A DNA stretch of 24,159 nucleotides from UBA7398 sp964632545 (GTDB lineage: Bacteria > Actinomycetota > Actinomycetes > Nanopelagicales > Nanopelagicaceae): the NCBI GenBank assembly GCA_964632545.1, contig CAZWBQ010000015.1, forward strand, positions 1-24,159. Direction: 5' to 3'. This document shows positions 7,218-15,023 of the stretch, piece after piece (positions within the stretch are counted from its first letter, which is position 1; every line of letters begins with the position of its first letter). Below the pieces are notes generated by a model. The model saw nothing but the letters and a program-made list of their open reading frames with translations. It made no database searches and was not told the DNA's origin. The position numbers and the translations under genes are program-made.

Positions 7218-8893
7218 CTTACTTTGCTCTTACCTTTAGATTTAACGCTTTGAAGTGCGCTTAATTCTCTAGATACTTTATCCAAATATGCTGTTACAGA
7301 TTTCTTCTTATCGGCTCCGCTCCAATTTAGGGCTGGGGCAATTAAGTTTCCAATTTCGGCAGCGATACTTTGCCCCCGGTCGCCAAGCTCGAAGGAAAGT
7401 CGAGTTCGGCGAGAAATTACATCGTCAACGCTCCTCGCACCTTCATGAGTGGCTGCGTAAACAATTTCTGCTTTCAAATGCAGAGCTTGATCTGAAATTG
7501 GTTCACTCAAACTAGGATCCGCAATAATTAATTCGAAAATATCTTCAATTAGCGATCCATAACGTTCTAAAAGGTGAGCAATACTCTCTTCCGAAAGATT
7601 GAATTCTTTTGCAAGAACTGAACTTTTATTTTTTAATACTTGAAAACTATCTGCCCCGACAATTGGTAAAGTTTCGGTGCAAGATTCTGGAACCAGCCTT
7701 CGTAGATCAGGTACCGCAACATTTACCGCATCCTCGGCCATGATTCGATAAGTTGTGTATTTTCCCCCAGCTATTGAAACAAAACCTGGAGCCGGCCGAT
7801 CTACCACATGTTCTCGTGAGAGTTTTGTAGTTGGTGAATCTGGCGAAGTTGAAACTAATGGACGTAGCCCAGCAAAAACACCTAATACATCTTCTATGCT
7901 TATTTTAGGATCGAGCACCCGATTAGCTTGATCGATAATATATTGAACATCGTCAGCGCTTGCTAATGGTTCATTTCGATCTGCTACAAAATCAGTATCG
8001 GTTGTTCCGACAATCCAACGACTTCCCCAAGGAATAATAAAAAGAACTGAAACGGGAGTTTTAAGAATTATGCCGCTTTCAGATTTAATTGCGGATTTAG
8101 GCAAGACAATATGAACGCCTTTACTCATCCGCACTCGGTAACCCGGTTGTAATCCCATTACATCGTAAAGTGGGTCGGTCCAAACTCCAGCAGCCATAAC
8201 TGTTGTTTTTGCTTTCACATTAATTACTTCGCCAGTTTCTTTTACTTTCACCGTAGCGCCAATTACGCGCTTACCTTCTTTAATAATGGTCTGGCATCTA
8301 ACGCCAGTTGCAATTACGGCGCCGTGTTTGGCTGCAGTTCTCGCAATCATCATCGTATGTCGGGCATCATCAACTTGGGCATCAAAGTATTGAATTCCAC
8401 CAGTAACGATATCTAGACGAAGTGATGGCGCAATCTCTGAAATCTTTTTCTGACTTAAATGCTTATGCCAAGGAAGTGCGCGTTGAAAACCACGAAGCGC
8501 ATCGTAAAGCGCTAAGCCAGCGCCAACATATGTACGTTCTTTCAATTTCTCATGAAGTGGATAAAGAAATCCAACTGGCTTAACTAAATGCGGAGCCAAA
8601 GTGGTGACCATTAGTTCACGTTCATGTAGCGCTTCTCTTACTAATTTAAAATCATATTGTTCTAAATACCGAAGCCCGCCATGAATTAATTTTGATGAAC
8701 GTGACGAAGTTCCAGAAGCTAAATCTTCAGCTTCGACAAGAGCTACTGAAAGTCCGCGAGAGGCTGCGTCCAGTGCGATACCAACACCATTTATCCCGCC
8801 ACCGATTACTAATAAATCGAAGCTTTTTTCCGACAACGCAGATATAGCCCGCTCATGTTGGGCTGGACTAAGGACTGATGAAAAAAGCGTCAC
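7214..8893 (-). CDS. glpD: Glycerol-3-phosphate dehydrogenase (FAD, quinone-linked)
   Basis: A 559-residue GlpD/GlpA-type flavoenzyme. The FAD-binding VIGGGINGVGIALDAASRG is at 29-47 (Gly-rich loop 31-38), followed by TSSRSSKLIHGGLRYLE (62-78), the family signature around the flavin. The C-terminal part (about 400-540) matches the DAO_C cap domain. It oxidises sn-glycerol 3-phosphate to dihydroxyacetone phosphate and passes electrons to quinone at the inner face of the membrane. It starts at GTG 8893; the gap to glpK on the other strand is only 18 bp, and a -10 box TATCCT lies six bases upstream of the GTG, so the mRNA is probably leaderless. It works directly after GlpK. No glpF facilitator or glpR regulator is in the window. 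Confidence 0.95.
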   Translation of the reverse strand: MTLFSSVLSPAQHERAISALSEKSFDLLVIGGGINGVGIALDAASRGLSVALVEAEDLASGTSSRSSKLIHGGLRYLEQYDFKLVREALHERELMVTTLAPHLVKPVGFLYPLHEKLKERTYVGAGLALYDALRGFQRALPWHKHLSQKKISEIAPSLRLDIVTGGIQYFDAQVDDARHTMMIARTAAKHGAVIATGVRCQTIIKEGKRVIGATVKVKETGEVINVKAKTTVMAAGVWTDPLYDVMGLQPGYRVRMSKGVHIVLPKSAIKSESGIILKTPVSVLFIIPWGSRWIVGTTDTDFVADRNEPLASADDVQYIIDQANRVLDPKISIEDVLGVFAGLRPLVSTSPDSPTTKLSREHVVDRPAPGFVSIAGGKYTTYRIMAEDAVNVAVPDLRRLVPESCTETLPIVGADSFQVLKNKSSVLAKEFNLSEESIAHLLERYGSLIEDIFELIIADPSLSEPISDQALHLKAEIVYAATHEGARSVDDVISRRTRLSFELGDRGQSIAAEIGNLIAPALNWSGADKKKSVTAYLDKVSRELSALQSVKSKGKSKVS

Positions 8894-8898
8894 AGCAT

Positions 8899-8905
8899 TA
8901 GGATA
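8899..8905. promoter_or_regulatory. Shared bidirectional -10 element between glpD and glpK
   Basis: The 18-bp spacer between the two start codons holds one TAGGATA. On the plus strand TAGGAT (8899-8904) is seven bases before the glpK ATG; on the minus strand TATCCT (8905-8900) is six bases before the glpD GTG. Both match TANNNT at the leaderless distance, so the two promoters would use the same base pairs. No ribosome site fits in the spacer and no clear -35 is seen on either side, where it would lie inside the coding regions. Confidence 0.7.
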
Positions 8906-8911
8906 CGCGAC

Positions 8912-10411
8912 ATGAGTTATATCGGCTCACTCGACCAAGGTACTTCCAGTACTCGTTTTATGATTTTCGACAACTCAGGTCACGTTGTCGGGCAACATCA
9001 ATTAGAGCATCGCCAGATTTTGCCTAAAGCTGGATGGGTCGAACATGACGCACTGGAAATATGGCAACGAACTAAAGAAGTAATTGTTGGTGCCTTAAAA
9101 CAAGCAAACTTAATGGGATCAGATTTAGTCGGGATCGGCATCACTAATCAACGCGAAACCACTGTAATTTGGGATAAAGCGAGTGGCCATCCATTAGCAA
9201 ACGCAATTGTCTGGCAAGACACTAGAACTGGAGATTTTCTTGCATCTCTCTCGCCAGAACAATGTAGAACGATTACAGATAAAACAGGACTAGCAATTGC
9301 CCCATATTTTTCCGGAAGTAAGATCAATTGGTTAATCAAAAATCAACCTGAAGTTCAAAGCGCCATTAAAAAAGGTAACGCAATGGTCGGAACCATTGAT
9401 TCTTGGTTACTTTGGAATCTATCTGGCGGGGTTCGCGGCGGCGTACATGCTACCGATGTTACAAATGCCAGCAGAACTTTATTGATGAATTTAGAAACAC
9501 TGGATTGGGATCCCGAGCTCCTGCAGATTTTTCAGGTGCCACATGAAATTCTTCCGCAAATTAAATCTTCATCTGAGATTTATGGCCTCACTGATCCCGC
9601 TGGCCCATTTGGAAGCGCCATTCCAATTGCCGGAATTCTCGGCGATCAACAAGCTGCAATGGTTGGCCAAGTTTGCTTCGCGCGTGGTGAATCTAAGACT
9701 ACTTATGGAACCGGCAATTTCGCGCTAGTAAATACGGGAACTGAAATTGTTAGAAGTAAGAATGGATTGCTAACTACCGTTTGTTTTAAATTTGGTGATG
9801 CACCGGCCTTTTACGCACTTGAGGGTTCGGTTGCGGTTACTGGATCTGCAATTCAGTGGTTACGAGACCAACTTCAAATCATCACAAGCGCTGCTGAAAT
9901 TGAAGCGCTTGCCGAAACTGTTCCTGACAATGGCGGCGTTTATTTTGTACCAGCTTTCTCAGGGCTATTTGCCCCCTATTGGCGAAATGATGCACGCGGT
10001 GTGATTGTTGGACTAACCCGAGCTGCCACTAAAGCCAACTTAGCTCGCGCAGCACTTGAAGCAATCTGTTATCAAACTAGAGATGTTCTAGATGCAATGA
10101 GTGCAGATAGTGGTGTGAAATTAAAGCAAATGCGGGTCGATGGCGGAATTACCGCAAATAATTTATGTATGCAGATGCAAGCTGACATCATGCAAATTGA
10201 AATAATAAGACCGATGATTGCTGAAACCACTGCACTTGGCGCAGCTTATGCTGCTGGACTCGCAGTTAAATTTTGGAGCAGCACCGATGAACTCAAAAAG
10301 CAATGGCAACAATCTCGAAGTTGGAATCCAAATTCTGCAAGCGTTTTAGCAACTACCGGTTTTAAATCTTGGAAAAAGGCAATTGAGCGCACCCTTAATT
10401 GGAACGATTAA
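8912..10411 (+). CDS. glpK: Glycerol kinase
   Basis: A 499-residue FGGY-family kinase of normal length. The N-terminal phosphate-binding loop SLDQGTSSTRFMIFD (6-20), TNQRETTVIWDK, WQDTRTGD, GTIDSWLLWNL and YGTGNFALVNTG are glycerol-kinase landmarks. It phosphorylates glycerol with ATP to sn-glycerol 3-phosphate, the substrate of the divergently encoded GlpD, so one 18-bp spacer controls the whole glycerol branch. The ATG is probably the first base of the transcript (-10 box TAGGAT seven bases upstream, no Shine-Dalgarno). The stop region overlaps the end of the convergent alpha-galactosidase gene by 17 bases with no recognisable terminator. Confidence 0.97.
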   Translation: MSYIGSLDQGTSSTRFMIFDNSGHVVGQHQLEHRQILPKAGWVEHDALEIWQRTKEVIVGALKQANLMGSDLVGIGITNQRETTVIWDKASGHPLANAIVWQDTRTGDFLASLSPEQCRTITDKTGLAIAPYFSGSKINWLIKNQPEVQSAIKKGNAMVGTIDSWLLWNLSGGVRGGVHATDVTNASRTLLMNLETLDWDPELLQIFQVPHEILPQIKSSSEIYGLTDPAGPFGSAIPIAGILGDQQAAMVGQVCFARGESKTTYGTGNFALVNTGTEIVRSKNGLLTTVCFKFGDAPAFYALEGSVAVTGSAIQWLRDQLQIITSAAEIEALAETVPDNGGVYFVPAFSGLFAPYWRNDARGVIVGLTRAATKANLARAALEAICYQTRDVLDAMSADSGVKLKQMRVDGGITANNLCMQMQADIMQIEIIRPMIAETTALGAAYAAGLAVKFWSSTDELKKQWQQSRSWNPNSASVLATTGFKSWKKAIERTLNWND

Positions 10412-12497
10412 TTTCTATTAAAATAGCGTTCTCCGGAGCCAAAATTGGTGCGGGTAATCCAATTTCCATAAGTGCTGCACCAGAAATAACTACTCCTGAA
10501 AGCCAAGTTGGTGGTTCTATCAACATATAAGTTGGTTTTCCGGCTGGGTATTGCGCCTTCACTTGGTAATTTACCTCTGGAATTAAATTTCTAAAAGTTA
10601 ATTGAGCTGGATGCACTGCGGTTGTGGGAGTTAATTGCGCATAAGAAAAAATTGCGTGCTCTCTCTTCTTATCAATAACACCATATAGATAAGCGTTCTC
10701 GTCAGCGTAGTCGATTCGAATTGCAGTGCCAGAGTGCAACAAACTTCGGTTGGCTTTGTAATAACTAACCCAAGATTTCAAATTTGATTTATCTACTTCA
10801 TCTAAATTGGAAATATCCCATTCAATTCCAGCATGACCAAAGAGCGCAGTTATAGCTCTGAAAGATAGCGGAAGTGAACGCCCAGTTTGATGACTTGGGG
10901 TTGGACCTATATGAGTACCAAGTAGTTCCGGTGGAATAATTTGACCAGTCCAACGTTGATTTCGTTGACGTTCTAGCGCATCGTTGTTATCGCTTACCCA
11001 GAAACGATCTACGTAATCAATAACACCTAAATCAATTCTGCCACCACCTGATGCGCAAGATTCAATTTCTAACTTTGGATGTAGCTTTTTCAACTCTGCA
11101 AATAATTTATAAGCAGCCAGCGTTTGGTTTCGAACTGCAGCTTGTAAATTGTGAGAAGCATCTACAACTGTTCGATTATGGTCCCACTTAATGTAATCAA
11201 TTGGATACTCTGAAAGAATTGCACTTATTTTTTCAAGTATATGGTTGAACGCGCCAGTATTTGTTAAATCTAAAACCATCTCATGTCGCCAAGTGTTCTG
11301 ACCATGCCCAGTTGTGCTTAAGACCCAATCTGGATGATCTCTATATAAATCTGAATCTACGCTGATCATCTCGCCTTCAAACCAAAGCCCAAATTCCATA
11401 CCTTTACTTTTTATATATTTTGCAATGGAAGTTAAACCTTCCGGCCAAACTGATTTATCAACACTCCAATCCCCTAATCCAGCGCGATCATTTCTCCGGG
11501 AATGAAACCAACCGTCATCAAGTACTAAACGTTCAACGCCTACCTCTGCCGCTACATCAGCTAGCGCCATTATTTTCTTAGCATCATGTTCGAAATAGAT
11601 GGCTTCCCACATATTTAAAGTTAGTGGACGCGGATTCTTAGGGTGAATGGCTCTAGCCCGAATATGCTCGTGAAACTTCTCTGAAACTCCATCGAGGCCA
11701 GATTTTGTATATACCGCTTTCAAAGCAGGTGCCTGATAAATTTCATTTGGTTTCAATATAACTTCACCTGGTAACAAAATTTCTGATGCTCCAATTGATT
11801 GAGTCCGATCCCAAATTCGTTCCACCATAAATTCCGAGTTACCGCTCCATGCAAGTGAAATTGCCCAAGCTTCGCCTGATGCAAAGTTAGTATTTTCAGT
11901 TAGTGCGATTTCGGTAATCGTAAAGTTGTGTCCACTTCGACCTTCATGCGAATCTCTGACCCAAAGTCCAGTTGCGATATCGCGCCGCTGTGGGTTGCGT
12001 TCGTTTGACCATCGGCCAGCAAAATCTAGAGTTTGCGATGCCCGATCCGGTATTGGTAACCAATAAGCGAGATTATTGAGTGTGTAATCATCGCTACCTA
12101 TATTCTTAATAGAGTTAGTCTGAGTTAATACACCGAATTCATCTAAATTAAAAGAAAGATAAATTTCCAAATTAGCTTGCGAATCGATTAGAGTTACATC
12201 AACTTTATTATCTTTTTCCACAATTTTTGAAACTTCGAATTTAGTAGACCAATATTTTCCATTGCGATGTCCGCTCAAGGTTGGATTTCCTAACCAACCT
12301 CGTGATTGTTCCCGCATTACTCCTGAAAATTGACGGCTATCGAATGCGCTATTAGATATGGAACGTTCACGGGTAGCGGAAAGTGAAGAAGTTAATTTGC
12401 CAATTGTGGCTCCCCAGTGTTCAATCACCAGAGCGCCATCTACTAGAGCTAGAACAAGGTCAACGCCACCGCTTGATAAGTGCGTCTGCTCTTTCAT
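10395..12497 (-). CDS. Alpha-galactosidase, GH36, cytoplasmic
   Basis: A 700-residue GH36 enzyme without a signal peptide, close to the family's usual length of about 700-730. It has an N-terminal beta-supersandwich (about 1-290), a catalytic barrel (about 290-620) and a C-terminal beta domain. Landmarks are LVLDDGWFHSRR (325-335), LWFEGEMISVDSDLY (371-385), YIKWDHNR with the expected nucleophile Asp439, and ESCASGGGRIDLG followed by WVSDNND with the expected acid/base Asp503. The usual LWFEPEM is LWFEGEM here. It should remove terminal alpha-1,6-galactose from melibiose- or raffinose-type sugars inside the cell, feeding galactose to the divergent galT-galK. No sugar transporter is adjacent. 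A -10 box TACTCT six bases before the ATG suggests a leaderless mRNA. Confidence 0.94.
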   Translation of the reverse strand: MKEQTHLSSGGVDLVLALVDGALVIEHWGATIGKLTSSLSATRERSISNSAFDSRQFSGVMREQSRGWLGNPTLSGHRNGKYWSTKFEVSKIVEKDNKVDVTLIDSQANLEIYLSFNLDEFGVLTQTNSIKNIGSDDYTLNNLAYWLPIPDRASQTLDFAGRWSNERNPQRRDIATGLWVRDSHEGRSGHNFTITEIALTENTNFASGEAWAISLAWSGNSEFMVERIWDRTQSIGASEILLPGEVILKPNEIYQAPALKAVYTKSGLDGVSEKFHEHIRARAIHPKNPRPLTLNMWEAIYFEHDAKKIMALADVAAEVGVERLVLDDGWFHSRRNDRAGLGDWSVDKSVWPEGLTSIAKYIKSKGMEFGLWFEGEMISVDSDLYRDHPDWVLSTTGHGQNTWRHEMVLDLTNTGAFNHILEKISAILSEYPIDYIKWDHNRTVVDASHNLQAAVRNQTLAAYKLFAELKKLHPKLEIESCASGGGRIDLGVIDYVDRFWVSDNNDALERQRNQRWTGQIIPPELLGTHIGPTPSHQTGRSLPLSFRAITALFGHAGIEWDISNLDEVDKSNLKSWVSYYKANRSLLHSGTAIRIDYADENAYLYGVIDKKREHAIFSYAQLTPTTAVHPAQLTFRNLIPEVNYQVKAQYPAGKPTYMLIEPPTWLSGVVISGAALMEIGLPAPILAPENAILIEINRSN

Positions 12498-12502
12498 GCG
12501 GG

Positions 12503-12509
12503 TAGAGTA
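12503..12509. promoter_or_regulatory. Shared bidirectional -10 element between alpha-galactosidase and galT
   Basis: TAGAGTA lies in the 21-bp spacer between the start codons. Read on the minus strand it is TACTCT (12509-12504), six bases before the alpha-galactosidase ATG, ideal for leaderless transcription. Read on the plus strand it is TAGAGT (12503-12508), ten bases before the galT ATG, which would leave a leader of only 3-4 bases. It has the same TANNNTA symmetry as the glpD/glpK element. Confidence 0.6.
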
Positions 12510-12518
12510 ACGCTCATT

Positions 12519-13634
12519 ATGACCTCTCCGCAGATTTCTCTTAGCGCTGGCGTTATCCGTACCGATTTACCGATGTCAGATGGTCGAACAATCAGGTATT
12601 ACGACAGCGCAAACCAATCACGGAGCGCTAAAGATCAACGCCCAGTTGAGGAACAACCTGGAATTGGCGAACTTCGATTGGATCCATTGGTTAATGAATG
12701 GGTTGCGATGGCGGCACATCGACAAGGGCGAATTTTTTTACCACCGAAAGAACTTTGCCCACTCTGTCCTACAAAAGATGATCGGTTAACGGAAATACCT
12801 GATAATGATTATGAAGTAGCAGTTTTTGATAATAGATCACCATCGCTTAGACCGCCAGTTTCAGAATTTACAATTCCGAATGAATTAAATTTTGACACAC
12901 CCATAGTTCCGGCTGCCGGTAAGTGTGAAGTAGTTTGTTATACATCAGATCATGGAAAATCTTTTAAAGATTTAACTGTGAAGCAGATTCGAACTGTAAT
13001 TGAAGCTTGGCGAGATCGAGTAAAAGAGCTTTCCAAATCCGAATTTATTGCTCATATCTTTCCTTTTGAGAATAGAGGCGAAGAAGTCGGAGTCACGCTT
13101 TCTCATCCACATGGCCAAATTTACGCTTATTCATATTTAACACCACGCGTTGAAAAAATGCTTGCCGTTGCAAAAGCTCATAAAGGTAGAACTGGTCGAG
13201 TGCTTCTCGATGACGTTATAGCTAGAGAAATAAAAGATGAAGTAAGAATTGTTGCGCGTAATGCAGATTGGATCGCATTTGTTCCATATGCCAGTCGTTA
13301 TCCCTTTGAAATTCATTTAGCGCCTTTGAAGTCGGTTGCAGATATGGCCGAACTTAGTGACGCTCAGGCCGATACATTCTCGCAAATCTCCCAAGAAGTA
13401 TTCCGTCGACTTGATGGCGTATTTGGAATTGAGATGGCATATATCGCGGCTTGGCACCAAGCGCCGGTACGAGTTGGTAGAGATGCGCTCCGGTTACATC
13501 TGCAAATCTGTAGCGTTAGGCGTCAACCAAATAAACTTAAATATCTCGCTGGTTCAGAGTCGGCAATGGGCGCATTTATTATGGATATGAAGCCAGAACA
13601 ATCTGCACAACAACTTCGCGAGGTAAAACTGTAG
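12519..13634 (+). CDS. galT: Galactose-1-phosphate uridylyltransferase
   Basis: A 371-residue HIT-superfamily enzyme of the Leloir pathway. It moves UMP from UDP-glucose to galactose 1-phosphate, giving UDP-galactose and glucose 1-phosphate. The active-site SHPHGQIYAY contains the nucleophile His198 (HPH at 196-198), and CPLC at 80-83 provides likely zinc ligands. IFPFENRGEEVG precedes the active site as in the family. The ATG at 12519 was chosen over the in-frame GTG at 12480: the longer form would run into the divergent alpha-galactosidase gene and cover its promoter. The gene is the first of a galT-galK pair; its TAG shares one base with the galK GTG. No galE is present in the window. Confidence 0.94.
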   Translation: MTSPQISLSAGVIRTDLPMSDGRTIRYYDSANQSRSAKDQRPVEEQPGIGELRLDPLVNEWVAMAAHRQGRIFLPPKELCPLCPTKDDRLTEIPDNDYEVAVFDNRSPSLRPPVSEFTIPNELNFDTPIVPAAGKCEVVCYTSDHGKSFKDLTVKQIRTVIEAWRDRVKELSKSEFIAHIFPFENRGEEVGVTLSHPHGQIYAYSYLTPRVEKMLAVAKAHKGRTGRVLLDDVIAREIKDEVRIVARNADWIAFVPYASRYPFEIHLAPLKSVADMAELSDAQADTFSQISQEVFRRLDGVFGIEMAYIAAWHQAPVRVGRDALRLHLQICSVRRQPNKLKYLAGSESAMGAFIMDMKPEQSAQQLREVKL

Positions 13635-14767
13635 TGACTCAAACGCTTGCCGAAAAGTTTGCAGCAACATTCGGTGCGCAACCAGATTTAATGGCTCAAG
13701 CGCCTGGCCGAGTCAACCTAATTGGCGAACATATCGATTACAGCCAAGGATTTGTTCTGCCGTTCGCGATTGATTTATACACCTCGGTCGCTATTGGTAA
13801 ACGTAACGATTCGCTCGTAAGAATTGCTTCTTCGCAACGCAACCAACAGTTTGAAACTTTCGAAGTTTCTAAAATTCAACCTGGTTACGGAATTGGTTGG
13901 GTTAAATATCCACTTGGGGTTATCTGGGCAATGGAAATTTCTGATGGTTTAGATATTTTTATTGATGGGAAAGTTCCATCTGGCGCGGGTCTCTCATCTT
14001 CTGCTGCGCTCGAGTGCAGTCTTGCTTTCGCAATAAATGAATTATTTGGCAAAGGGAAAACTTCAAAAGAATTAGCGCTACTTTCGCAAAGAGCTGAGAA
14101 TGATTACGTAGGCGTACCTTGTGGCATTATGGATCAATCCATTTCTCTAATGGGTGAAGCCGGCTTCGCACTCTTAATTGATTGTCGTGACTTAAATACA
14201 AAATTGGTTCCGTTAGATTTATCCCGAGCCGATCTGCAACTTCTAATAATTGATACTGGTGTTCATCATGCTTTAGTTGATGGCGGTTATGCCGAACGAC
14301 GCGCTTCTTGCGAAAGCGCTGCTAATAAAATCCAAGTTGAGTCTATGCGGCAGCTATCGTTAGAAGTTCTCGAAGCAAATAGAGATAATTTGTCAGAATC
14401 AGAATTCATGCGTGCTCGTCATGCAGTAACTGAGATTGCCCGTGTTTTGGAAGCAGTAACTAAATTGAATGCTTCTGACTACCCAGCTTTAGGTAAGCTT
14501 TTAAATGAATCTCACCGCTCACTTCGAGATGATTACACGGTTTCATGTCCAGAATCTGATTTAGTGGTGGTGACTGCAAATGAAAATGGTGCGCTTGGTG
14601 CACGTATGGTTGGTGGAGGTTTTGGCGGAAGCGTCATTGCTTTGATTAATCGAGCTGATACCGGGAAAATTTCAATTGCAATTGAAAATGCTTTTGCAAA
14701 AGCAGGGTACAAACCGCCTCGATTTTTTACTTCATTGCCAAGCGCTGGTGCTCGTTTAATTAATTAA
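13634..14767 (+). CDS. galK: Galactokinase
   Basis: A 377-residue GHMP kinase of normal length. The galactokinase signature APGRVNLIGEHIDYSQGFVLP (near residues 23-43) carries the sugar-binding residues; the ATP-binding SGAGLSSSAALE loop and the C-terminal ARMVGGGFGGSVIAL motif are intact. It phosphorylates galactose at C1 with ATP in the cytosol, supplying GalT. The GTG start overlaps the galT stop by one base (TAGTG), and GAGG about ten bases upstream is a plausible ribosome site, so the two are translated from one mRNA. The stop overlaps the convergent ACT-domain gene by 8 bases within a TTAATTAATTAATT stretch. Confidence 0.96.
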   Translation: MTQTLAEKFAATFGAQPDLMAQAPGRVNLIGEHIDYSQGFVLPFAIDLYTSVAIGKRNDSLVRIASSQRNQQFETFEVSKIQPGYGIGWVKYPLGVIWAMEISDGLDIFIDGKVPSGAGLSSSAALECSLAFAINELFGKGKTSKELALLSQRAENDYVGVPCGIMDQSISLMGEAGFALLIDCRDLNTKLVPLDLSRADLQLLIIDTGVHHALVDGGYAERRASCESAANKIQVESMRQLSLEVLEANRDNLSESEFMRARHAVTEIARVLEAVTKLNASDYPALGKLLNESHRSLRDDYTVSCPESDLVVVTANENGALGARMVGGGFGGSVIALINRADTGKISIAIENAFAKAGYKPPRFFTSLPSAGARLIN

Positions 14768-14999
14768 TTGGGTTTATTGATAGTACTTCGACTCCACCAA
14801 TTGCATTTAATACATTTAATAGATCGGTCGGATCGCTACCAGGTACTGCAATAGTGATGTCATCTATGCCGCGACCGTCTTCACTTCGAAGCACTACTAA
14901 GCCTCGAATATCCCCGCCGGCGAATCCAATTGCTGAAGCCACAGCACCTAATGAACCTGGGCGATCAGGTAGCGCAATTTGTACTCGGAAGATAGCCAT
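14760..14999 (-). CDS. Small free-standing ACT-domain protein
   Basis: A 79-residue protein made of essentially one ACT domain: VQIALPDRPGSLGAVASAIGFAGGDIRGL is the ligand-binding beta-alpha turn (Pro-Gly-Ser-Leu near 13-17), followed by strands DDITIAV and VEVLSI. ACT domains bind amino acids or other small ligands and usually sit on metabolic enzymes; single-domain forms are found in actinobacteria, often annotated as amino acid-binding proteins. The ligand and partner are unknown. The mRNA is probably leaderless (TACACT six bases before the ATG). It follows the DoxX-Rieske gene by 24 bases but seems to have its own promoter. Confidence 0.85.
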   Translation of the reverse strand: MAIFRVQIALPDRPGSLGAVASAIGFAGGDIRGLVVLRSEDGRGIDDITIAVPGSDPTDLLNVLNAIGGVEVLSINPIN

Positions 15000-15005
15000 A
15001 TCAGA

Positions 15006-15011
15006 AGTGTA
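15006..15011 (-). promoter_or_regulatory. -10 box for the leaderless ACT-domain gene
   Basis: Read on the minus strand, TACACT is followed by six bases (TCTGAT) and the ATG at 14999. There is no Shine-Dalgarno sequence in the 24-base gap to the upstream gene. Confidence 0.6.
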
Positions 15012-15023
15012 AAGGTAATTTGC

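Noticed and set aside
6547..7239. Antisense and alternate-frame ORFs within the GH25 gene (6547-6837, 6632-6940, 6967-7239)
   Set aside because: They are shadows of the muramidase frame, with no motif, signal peptide or start signal of their own.
12480..12518. N-terminal extension of galT from an in-frame GTG at 12480
   Set aside because: It would overlap the start of the divergent alpha-galactosidase gene and place that gene's promoter inside galT; the added 13 residues look like chance coding, and the ATG at 12519 fits the family start.
14756..14773. TTAATTAATTAATT repeat-like palindrome at the galK/ACT junction
   Set aside because: It is produced by two overlapping stop codons and Ile-Asn codons on both strands; there is no G+C stem, so it is not a terminator.
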